Notes under the pieces: generated by a model
Seen by the model: only the letters and a program-made list of their open reading frames with translations
Told to the model about the DNA's origin: nothing
Database searches by the model: none
In this document: in pieces, positions 5,896-11,070 of the stretch
Numbering within the stretch: position 1 is the stretch's first letter
How the letters are laid out: each line of letters starts with the position of its first letter
Translations under genes and position numbers: made by a program
Assembly (NCBI GenBank): GCA_020057015.1
Contig: JAGVGS010000040.1
Location: 1 to 11,070 of the forward strand
Length of the DNA: 11,070 bases
Reading direction: 5' to 3'
DNA from: Candidatus Omnitrophota bacterium
GTDB lineage: Bacteria > Omnitrophota > Gorgyraeia > Aquiviventales > Aquiviventaceae

Positions 5896-6836
5896 GTGCT
5901 CCGGCCAAGCCGAAGATTGCCGAGAGCGTGCTGGAGCTGATCGGCCACACGCCGATGATTCGTCTGCAGCGCGTGGTCAGCCCCAAGATGGCGACCGTGC
6001 TGGCCAAGCTTGAGTCCTTTAATCCCGGCGGCAGCGTCAAAGATCGCATCTGCCTGAATATGATCCAAGAGGCTGAGGCGCGGGGCGTGCTGAAGGCCGG
6101 AGCGACGGTGATTGAGCCCACGAGCGGCAACACCGGCATCGGCCTGGCCCTGATCTGCGCGGCCAAGGGCTACCCGATTATTCTCACGATGCCCGAGACG
6201 ATGAGCGCAGAGCGCCTCCAGATTCTCAAGCACTTCGGCGCGCGCGTGGTGCTGACCCCGGCGGCCGAGGGGATGGCCGGGGCAGTCAAGCGCGCGGAGC
6301 AATTGGCCAAGGAGACACCGAAGAGCTTCGTGCCGCAGCAGTTCACCAACCCCGATAATCCGGAGATGCACCGGCGCACAACGGCGCAGGAGATCCTCAA
6401 GGCGGTGGAAGGGCCGATTGACGCCTTCGTCGCGGGGGTCGGCACCGGGGGCACCATCACCGGGGTGGGTGAAGTGCTCAAGCGCCGCTTCCCGTCGTTG
6501 CGCGTGGTGGCCATCGAACCCAAGGGCTCGCCTGTGCTCTCCGGGGGGGCGGCGGGGCCCCATATGATCCAGGGCATCGGGGCCGGGTTTGTGCCCCAGG
6601 TGTTGAATCGCAGCGTGATTGATGCGATCATAACGGTCTCCGATGAGCAGGCCTACGATACCTCCCGGCGTCTCGCCAAGGAAGAAGGCCTCTTGGTAGG
6701 GATTTCTGCCGGCGCGGCGTGCTGGGGCGCGTTGCAAGTGGCGCGCGAGCTGGGCCCGGGCAAGATAGTCGTGACCGTGTTTCCGGATACCGGAGAGCGG
6801 TACTTGAGCATCCAAAGCTTTTTCGAAGGCGGGTGA
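5892..6836 (+). CDS. PLP-dependent cysteine synthase (CysK/CysM family)
   Basis: Cytosolic β-replacement enzyme making cysteine from O-acetylserine (or O-phosphoserine) and a sulfur donor. The 314 residues match the family. The internal aldimine lysine is K50 in 'NPGGSVKDR'; substrate loop 'TSGNTG' lies at 77-82, 'PQQFTNPDNPEMH' at 148-160, PLP phosphate loop GTGGT at 184-188, 'GISAGA' with S272 binding the pyridine nitrogen, and 'PDTGERY' near the end. The frame is open upstream to 5817, but ATG 5892 overlaps the previous stop (ATGA) and gives the proper N-terminus. The sequence looks CysK-like. The neighbouring carrier, E1-like enzyme and JAMM protease suggest it may take a protein thiocarboxylate as sulfur donor, like mycobacterial CysM; sequence alone cannot separate these options. 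Confidence 0.92.
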   Translation: MSAPAKPKIAESVLELIGHTPMIRLQRVVSPKMATVLAKLESFNPGGSVKDRICLNMIQEAEARGVLKAGATVIEPTSGNTGIGLALICAAKGYPIILTMPETMSAERLQILKHFGARVVLTPAAEGMAGAVKRAEQLAKETPKSFVPQQFTNPDNPEMHRRTTAQEILKAVEGPIDAFVAGVGTGGTITGVGEVLKRRFPSLRVVAIEPKGSPVLSGGAAGPHMIQGIGAGFVPQVLNRSVIDAIITVSDEQAYDTSRRLAKEEGLLVGISAGAACWGALQVARELGPGKIVVTVFPDTGERYLSIQSFFEGG

Positions 6837-6843
6837 TCGTGGG

Positions 6844-7101
6844 ATGGGGTTTGTCCAGGGACTGCGCGTGGATCAAACATTGGACATTCGGGGCTTGCCT
6901 CGGGCGCCAGCCTATGCCGCGGCCGTGGCGCGCCTGGCGGCCATGCCCGAACATGACACCCTGGAGCTGTATCTTGATGAAGGGGAGCCGCTGAATACCA
7001 TCCCCTTCGGGCTGCGCGCTGAAGGGCATGAAATCTTGGTGAGCGAGCCGGCCAACCCGGGCGTGCGCCTGCTGATCCGCAAACGAGAGCTGCTGCCATG
7101 A
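6844..7101 (+). CDS. TusA-like protein lacking the catalytic cysteine
   Basis: The 85 residues fit the TusA/SirA fold. A strand 'QTLDIRGL' is followed by a helix 'YAAAVARLAAM', a strand 'TLELYLDEGEP', then 'TIPFGLRAEGHEIL' and a closing strand 'GVRLLIRKRE'. The 'LDEGEPL...EGHEIL' part is very like TusA-family proteins found in sulfite-reductase and sulfur-assimilation clusters. Where those read D-(I/V)-x-x-x-x-C-P-x-x, this one reads R16-G-L-P-R20-A-P-A: the Cys position holds Arg and the protein has no Cys at all. It cannot carry persulfide, so a structural or regulatory role is more likely. GGTGATC at 6832-6838, across the cysK stop, matches the anti-Shine-Dalgarno and supports ATG 6844. 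The stop overlaps thrC by four bases. Confidence 0.75.
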   Translation: MGFVQGLRVDQTLDIRGLPRAPAYAAAVARLAAMPEHDTLELYLDEGEPLNTIPFGLRAEGHEILVSEPANPGVRLLIRKRELLP

Positions 7102-8354
7102 GTTACATGCGGGGTCTGAAGTGCCGCGAATGCGGCCGCCTCTATCCCAAAGAGGTGGTGTTCGTGTGCGAATACTGCTTCGGCAGCGTTGAGGTGGACT
7201 ATGATTATGACGCCATCCGCCGCACGTTCACGAAGGCCAGCCTCGCCACCCGCCCGCCATCACTCTGGCGCTATCGCGAGCTCTTGCCCATTGAAGGCGA
7301 GCCCACCGTCGGGTTGACCTCTGGGTTTACGCCGTTTTTCCGCGCGCACCGCCTGGCCGAAGCGCTGGGCGTCAAAGAGCTCTATATCAAGGACGACTCG
7401 GTCTCGCACCCGACGCTCTCCTTCAAGGATCGCGTGGTCTCGGTGGCGCTCACGCGCGCCAAAGAGCTCGGGTTCGACACCGTGGCCTGCGCCTCCACCG
7501 GCAACCTCGCCAACTCCGTGTCAGCCCACGCGGCCAAAGCCGGCTTGCAGCGTTTTATCTTTATCCCGGCCGACCTCGAGATGGGCAAGATCATCGCCTC
7601 GCTCATCTACAAGCCGACGCTGGTGGCCGTCGAGGGCACCTATGACGATGTGAACCGCCTGTGCGCCGAGATCGGCTCGAAATACCCCTGGGCGTTCGTG
7701 AACATTAATATCCGCCCCTACTATGCCGAGGGCTCCAAGACCTATGGCTATGAAATCGCCGAACAGATGGGTTGGCGCGCGCCGCAGCACATCGTGATCC
7801 CGGCGGCCGGCGGCTCGCTGATCACCAAGATCAACAAGGCGTTCAAGGAGCTGAAGCAATTGGGCTTTATCCAAGACGCCGGGACGAAGCTCTACTGCGC
7901 GCAGGCCACGGGCTGCGCGCCCATCGTCAACACGATTCAAGCGCAGTCGGATATCGTTAAGCCGGTGAAGCCCAACACGATTGCCAAGTCGCTGGCGATC
8001 GGCAATCCGGCCGATGGCTACTACGCAACCAAGGCGGTGCTGGGCTCCGGGGGCTGGGCCGAGTCGGCCAGCGATGAAGAAATCATCGAAGCCATGAAGC
8101 TGCTGGCCGAGACCGAGGGTGTCTTCACCGAGACCGCGGGCGGGGTCACGCTGGCCGCGGCGAAGAAGCTCATCGAATCCGGCCGCATCCCGCGCGAGGA
8201 ATCGCTCGTGATCTGCATCACCGGCAACGGACTCAAGACGCAGGAGCCCCTGCTGGCGCAATTAAAGATCAAGACGCGCATCAAGCCGACACTGGCGTCA
8301 TTCGAATCGACTCTGGGCGAGCAGCTCGCCGGCCTGGCCACTCGGGCCCGGTAG
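7098..8354 (+). CDS. thrC: Threonine synthase homologue (PLP fold type II)
   Basis: Family role: O-phosphohomoserine plus water to threonine plus phosphate, in the cytosol. The 418 residues begin with a zinc-ribbon-like knuckle (C9, C12, C24, C27; CxxC twice), common in this ThrC subgroup. PLP lysine K110 lies in 'HPTLSFKDR', the phosphate-binding 'ASTGNLANS' at 132-140, 'IPAAGGSLITK' in the middle and the C-terminal 'ITGNGLKT' signature near 375. ATG 7098 overlaps the previous stop (ATGA). Its place directly before the sulfur carrier is odd for plain threonine synthesis. An O-phosphohomoserine-dependent homocysteine route using the carrier thiocarboxylate is possible but unproven; ordinary threonine synthase, placed here to share the homoserine branch, is the simpler reading. 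Confidence 0.88.
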   Translation: MSYMRGLKCRECGRLYPKEVVFVCEYCFGSVEVDYDYDAIRRTFTKASLATRPPSLWRYRELLPIEGEPTVGLTSGFTPFFRAHRLAEALGVKELYIKDDSVSHPTLSFKDRVVSVALTRAKELGFDTVACASTGNLANSVSAHAAKAGLQRFIFIPADLEMGKIIASLIYKPTLVAVEGTYDDVNRLCAEIGSKYPWAFVNINIRPYYAEGSKTYGYEIAEQMGWRAPQHIVIPAAGGSLITKINKAFKELKQLGFIQDAGTKLYCAQATGCAPIVNTIQAQSDIVKPVKPNTIAKSLAIGNPADGYYATKAVLGSGGWAESASDEEIIEAMKLLAETEGVFTETAGGVTLAAAKKLIESGRIPREESLVICITGNGLKTQEPLLAQLKIKTRIKPTLASFESTLGEQLAGLATRAR

Positions 8355-8372
8355 TCCGCCGCGACGACACAC

Positions 8373-8380
8373 AAGGAGGT
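8373..8380 (+). promoter_or_regulatory. Very strong ribosome binding site of the sulfur carrier gene
   Basis: AAGGAGGT is a full match to the anti-Shine-Dalgarno, three bases before ATG 8384, in a 29-base gap. It is among the best sites in the operon and fits a carrier protein needed in large, stoichiometric amounts. Confidence 0.85.
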
Positions 8381-8383
8381 CCC

Positions 8384-8662
8384 ATGGCTATTACGGTCCG
8401 CATTCCCACCCCGCTGCAGCGCCTGACCAACAGCCAGAGCGAAGTGCCTTGCGAGGGCAAGACGGTCGCCGAGCTGCTGGGCGATTTGGAGAAGCGCTAT
8501 CCGGGCATCAAGGAGCGCATCTGCGATGCCGACGGCAAGCTACGCCGTTTCGTCAACGTGTTCGTGAACGAAGAAGACATCCGGTTCCTGCAAGGCGACC
8601 AGACCGCGGTGAAAGACGGCGATGACGTGTCGATCATTCCGGCGATTGCGGGAGGGGCATGA
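8384..8662 (+). CDS. MoaD/ThiS-like sulfur carrier protein with Gly-Gly-Ala tail (CysO/HcyS-like)
   Basis: Ubiquitin-fold carrier of 92 residues. It starts with the β-strand 'AITVRIPTPLQRLTN', followed by a helix 'TVAELLGDLEKRYPGI', strands 'RFVNVFVNEEDIRFL' and 'DDVSIIPAIAGG'. The family's active end is a bare Gly-Gly that is adenylated and turned into a thiocarboxylate. Here the last codons read GGA GGG GCA TGA, so the protein ends G90-G91-A92 and needs one residue removed. This matches HcyS-Ala of Wolinella, where the JAMM protease HcyD removes the Ala. The sequence otherwise resembles CysO-type carriers more than molybdopterin MoaD, and no moaE or other molybdenum-cofactor gene is nearby. 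The stop overlaps the E1-like gene by four bases. Confidence 0.9.
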   Translation: MAITVRIPTPLQRLTNSQSEVPCEGKTVAELLGDLEKRYPGIKERICDADGKLRRFVNVFVNEEDIRFLQGDQTAVKDGDDVSIIPAIAGGA

Positions 8663-9468
8663 GCTTCACCAAAGAACACATCGCCCGGTATAGCCGGCAG
8701 CTCATCCTGCCGGAGATCGGCCTGCCGGGCCAGCAGCGGCTGCAGGAGGCCTCGGTGCTCTTGATCGGCGCCGGCGGTCTGGGCTGCCCGGCCGCGCTCT
8801 ATCTGGCGGCGGCCGGGGTGGGCCGGCTGGGGCTGGTCGACGCAGATGCGGTGTCGTTGAGCAACCTGCACCGGCAGGTGCTGCATGCCACGGCGGACAT
8901 CGGGCGCTCCAAAGTGGAGTCTGCGCGGGAGAAATTAACCGCGCTGAATCCGGAAACCGAGGTGGTGGCGTATCACGCGCGACTGGATGCGGCCACTGCA
9001 AAATCTTTTCTGCCTGCGTATGACGTGGTGCTGGATGGGTCCGATAACCTGGCCACCCGGTATTTGGTGAATGACGCGTGCGTGCTGCTGGGCAAGCCGC
9101 TGATTTATGGCGGGGCGGTGCAGTGGCGCGGCCAGCTCATGGTGATCCGCCCGGGCCAGAGTGCTTGTTTTCGCTGCGTGTTTCCCGAGCCGCCGCAGCC
9201 CGGTGAGATTCCGGATTGCCAAGCCGCCGGGATCCTGGGGGCGACGGCCGGCGTGATCGGCACGCTGATGGCGCAAGAGGCGCTGAAGCTGCTGCTGGGG
9301 ACGGGCCAACCGCTCGAGAACCAACTCTTGACGTATGACGCCCTCGCCGGGGCGTTCCGGCGCGTGCCGGTGCGCCGCGACCCGGACTGCGCCGTGTGCG
9401 GCGTGCACCCGAGCATCCACGCGCTGGTATCCATTGACCTGATGTCCTGCAGCCACAAGGAGGCCTGA
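8659..9468 (+). CDS. ThiF/MoeB-family sulfur-carrier adenylyltransferase (HcyF/MoeZ-like, no rhodanese domain)
   Basis: E1-like enzyme that adenylates the Gly-Gly end of the carrier with ATP, ready for thiocarboxylate formation. The 269 residues match MoeB length. ATP-binding GAGGLG (37-42), acidic residue D61, 'NLHRQ' (69-73) with R72, 'DGSDN' (126-130), and the CxxC pairs C170/C173 and C244/C247 for structural zinc are all present. C187 in 'IPDCQAAG' aligns with the conserved MoeB cysteine. There is no C-terminal rhodanese domain as in MoeZ, so sulfide or another protein must supply the sulfur. GGAGG at 8651-8655 precedes ATG 8659, and the four-base overlap with the carrier gene makes co-translation likely. 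It is named by context rather than as moeB. Confidence 0.92.
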   Translation: MSFTKEHIARYSRQLILPEIGLPGQQRLQEASVLLIGAGGLGCPAALYLAAAGVGRLGLVDADAVSLSNLHRQVLHATADIGRSKVESAREKLTALNPETEVVAYHARLDAATAKSFLPAYDVVLDGSDNLATRYLVNDACVLLGKPLIYGGAVQWRGQLMVIRPGQSACFRCVFPEPPQPGEIPDCQAAGILGATAGVIGTLMAQEALKLLLGTGQPLENQLLTYDALAGAFRRVPVRRDPDCAVCGVHPSIHALVSIDLMSCSHKEA

Positions 9469-9710
9469 TGGCACGCAAGCAAGTGACGTTGATTTTCCCC
9501 CAGCATTTGATCAAAGAACCGGTGATTTACATGATGTCCAAGGAATTCGACGTGATCCCCAACATCCGCCGCGCGCGGGTGACCGAAAACGTCGGCGAAG
9601 TGACCCTGGAGCTCGAGGGCAGCGAGGACGTGCTGCGCAAGGCGGTGGTGTTTCTCGAGAAAAAAGGGGTCAAAGTCGAGCCGGTTGTTGGCGACGTCGT
9701 TAGCTCGTAA
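9468..9710 (+). CDS. NIL-domain protein
   Basis: An 80-residue stand-alone ferredoxin-like NIL domain: strand 'KQVTLIFP', helix 'EPVIYMMSKEFDV', strand 'NIRRARVTENVGEVTLELEG', helix 'EDVLRKAVVFLEKKGVKVEPV'. In MetN, the same domain follows the ABC ATPase and binds methionine as a feedback signal. Short free-standing NIL proteins recur in sulfur-assimilation clusters; their function is unclear. Here it might sense methionine or another sulfur amino acid, or assist the carrier enzymes; this is inference. AAGGAGG (9457-9463) lies four bases before ATG 9468, which overlaps the E1-like stop by one base (TGATG). Confidence 0.88.
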   Translation: MARKQVTLIFPQHLIKEPVIYMMSKEFDVIPNIRRARVTENVGEVTLELEGSEDVLRKAVVFLEKKGVKVEPVVGDVVSS

Positions 9711-9716
9711 GGTGGC

Positions 9717-10946
9717 ATGACCTCTTCTTCCGCGGCCCGCCCCTCCCCCGCCGCCCTGGTCCGCGATTACCTGCTTTTGGGCGGGGCCCTTGCGTTGGTC
9801 TGCCAGTGGATGGTAGTGCGCGCCCTGCCGCTGCCGCTGCCCGGATTGTGGGATACGCTCTTGCCCGGGCTAGCCATCTTCGGCGCCGCGGCACTGCTCT
9901 CCTGGGGCGCGGAACTCGCCCAGTTGGAAATCTCCCAAACCCTCGCCATCGCGTTTCTGGCCCTCGTGGCGGTGCTGCCTGAATACGCGGTCGATATGCT
10001 GCTGGCTTGGAAGGCGGGCAAAGAGCCGCACTACATTGCCTTAGCCGCCGCGAACATGACCGGCTCCAACCGGCTCTTGATCGGGATGGGCTGGCCGGCC
10101 GTGTTGCTGGCCTACTGGCTGGTCACCCGTAAACAGGCCATCGCGGTGGCGCATGGCCAGCGGCTGGAGCTGTTCACGCTGCTGGTGGCGACGCTCTACG
10201 CGTTTCTCATTCCGTTCAAGGGCACGTTTTCGATCGTGGATACCGTGTGTCTCTTGGCGCTTTTTGCCTGGTATATTCGGCGCGCGAGCCAGGTCGAGCA
10301 CGCCGAGCACGGCGGCTTAGCCGGCCCGCCTGAGCGGCTCGCCCTGCTGCCTCGTACCTGGCGGCAGCTCGTCACCGTCGGGCTCTTTGTGGTGCCTGCG
10401 GTGGGGATCTTCCTGGCCGCTGAGCCGTTTGCCGAAGGGCTGCTGCACCACGCGCGCGCGTTTGGGGTGGAGGAATTTATCCTGATTCAGTGGCTCGCCC
10501 CCCTCGCGTCCGAGTCGCCCGAATTCGTGGTGGCGATTGTGTTTGCGCTGCGCGGCAATGCCACGGCGGGCCTGGGGACGCTGATCTCCTCCAAGGTCAA
10601 TCAATGGACGCTGCTCGTGGGCATGCTGCCGCTGGTCTACTCCATCTCCGGTGGCCACCTGCAGCCCATGCCGCTGGATGCGCGTCAGATCGAAGAGGTG
10701 TTCTTGACCGCGGCGCAGTCGGTGATGGCGCTGGTGGTGCTGGCCAACATGTCGTTTGGGTGGGGAGAAGCAGCACTGCTCTTCCTGCTGTTTATCCTGC
10801 AGTTTTTCTTTCCCACGCCGGAGGTCCGCCTCTGGCTCGGGGCGCTCTACTTGGGCGTCGCGGCCTTGTATCTCTGCCGCCGGCAGGGCCGCCAGGCCCT
10901 GGGAGCCCTGCTGCGCAGCGGGTGGGCCAGCCGCCCGGGTCATTGA
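9717..10946 (+). CDS. CaCA-superfamily sodium/calcium exchanger-like membrane protein
   Basis: Integral membrane protein of 409 residues with about ten hydrophobic segments and the two α-repeats of the Ca2+/cation antiporter superfamily. Repeat 1 has 'LALVAVLPEYAVD' (81-93) and 'ANMTGSNRLLIGMG' (112-125). Repeat 2 has 'APLASESPEFVVAI' (261-274) and 'ISSKVNQWTLLVG' (290-302). The acidic residues in LPE89 and ESPE269 are the expected cation ligands. A charged loop near 188-216 separates the halves. It probably exchanges Ca2+ or another cation for Na+ or H+; the ion cannot be read from sequence. ATG 9717 follows the NIL stop by six bases with a weak GGTGG site, so it may be transcribed with the sulfur operon. 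No functional link to sulfur is evident. Confidence 0.85.
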   Translation: MTSSSAARPSPAALVRDYLLLGGALALVCQWMVVRALPLPLPGLWDTLLPGLAIFGAAALLSWGAELAQLEISQTLAIAFLALVAVLPEYAVDMLLAWKAGKEPHYIALAAANMTGSNRLLIGMGWPAVLLAYWLVTRKQAIAVAHGQRLELFTLLVATLYAFLIPFKGTFSIVDTVCLLALFAWYIRRASQVEHAEHGGLAGPPERLALLPRTWRQLVTVGLFVVPAVGIFLAAEPFAEGLLHHARAFGVEEFILIQWLAPLASESPEFVVAIVFALRGNATAGLGTLISSKVNQWTLLVGMLPLVYSISGGHLQPMPLDARQIEEVFLTAAQSVMALVVLANMSFGWGEAALLFLLFILQFFFPTPEVRLWLGALYLGVAALYLCRRQGRQALGALLRSGWASRPGH

Positions 10947-10955
10947 GTTTGGTCG

Positions 10956-10985
10956 TTTACGTTCCATGGTTTGCGGCAGTATAAT
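10956..10985 (+). promoter_or_regulatory. σ70 promoter with consensus TATAAT before the last gene
   Basis: TATAAT (10980-10985) is a perfect -10. TTTACG (10956-10961) lies 18 bases upstream and matches the -35 consensus at four of six bases. Transcription would start near 10992-10993, one or two bases before ATG 10994, so the mRNA would be leaderless. No terminator is seen between the exchanger stop and this promoter. Confidence 0.65.
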
Positions 10986-10993
10986 ACAACGCT

Positions 10994-11070
10994 ATGGCTA
11001 AGACACCCTCACCCAAGAAGCGCCTCAAGTCGTTCGTCTCCAAGTTGACCCGCCGTGCGGTGCAAGCGAC
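10994..11070 (+). CDS. Unrecognised gene, N-terminal 25 codons only (3' end outside window)
   Basis: The open frame starts at ATG 10994 and runs off the window. The visible N-terminus (MAKTPSPKKRLKSFVSKLTR and onward) is strongly basic, with Lys, Arg and Ser, and shows no signal peptide. No family can be named. The start is supported by the TATAAT promoter immediately upstream, but there is no Shine-Dalgarno. TTG (codon 18) and GTG (codon 23) are in-frame alternatives, also without ribosome sites. Confidence 0.55.
   Translation, partial: MAKTPSPKKRLKSFVSKLTRRAVQA

Noticed and set aside
5658..6815. 385-codon minus-strand open frame opposite the cysteine synthase
   Set aside because: It is rich in His, Arg and Leu with no domain pattern, while the + strand has every CysK motif. 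Third-position GC bias keeps antisense frames open.
8384..9468. Carrier plus ThiF/MoeB-type gene as a molybdenum-cofactor (moaD-moeB) pair
   Set aside because: No moaA, moaC, moaE or mogA is nearby, the carrier has a GGA tail, and the neighbours are sat, cysteine synthase and a JAMM protease. Sulfur amino acid synthesis fits better, though dual use cannot be excluded.

Overview
The window is a GC-rich, gene-dense bacterial segment with almost every gene on the + strand. It has a σ70-type 6S RNA, a bacterial rarA and a long, tightly overlapping sulfur operon. No gene fixes the taxonomy. Operon style, the palindromic GTGCCTGGCAC-type repeat and the unrecognised flanking genes fit an uncultured phylum such as Omnitrophota or a Nitrospirota/deltaproteobacterial relative, but that placement is a low-confidence inference.

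Left part (1-1095): the 3' end of a prepilin/PilW-like gene, then a 258-base gap that holds a 6S RNA (about 899-1083). The RNA has its own TTGCCA-N17-TAGCCT promoter and a terminator-like 3' end. rarA (1096-2454) starts 12 bases after the terminator T-run, with no Shine-Dalgarno sequence.

Centre (2455-9710): a 108-base AT-rich regulatory gap carries a TTGACA box and a perfect 16-bp palindrome, and leads into an apparent operon. Gene order: sat (ATP sulfurylase), a NitT/TauT-type ABC ATPase and permease, a JAMM/M67 metalloprotease, a TusA-like protein with a degenerate motif, a cysteine synthase, a second TusA-like protein lacking the catalytic cysteine, a threonine synthase homologue, a MoaD/ThiS-like sulfur carrier ending Gly-Gly-Ala, a ThiF/MoeB-type adenylyltransferase, and a NIL-domain protein. 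Most junctions overlap by 1 or 4 bases. The set matches the known logic of protein-thiocarboxylate amino acid biosynthesis (CysO/CysM/Mec+ in mycobacteria; HcyS/HcyF/HcyD/MetY with sulfate activation in Wolinella). A protease trims the carrier to Gly-Gly, the E1-like enzyme adenylates it, sulfide makes the thiocarboxylate, a PLP enzyme adds it to an amino acid precursor, and the protease releases the product. Two PLP enzymes here, one CysK-like and one ThrC-like, suggest that a single carrier could feed cysteine and perhaps homocysteine synthesis. The genes for reducing APS and sulfite are not in the window.

Right part (9711-11070): a CaCA-superfamily cation exchanger follows the NIL gene by 6 bases. 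A consensus TATAAT promoter then lies so close to the next ATG (10994) that the last, truncated gene is probably expressed from a leaderless mRNA.
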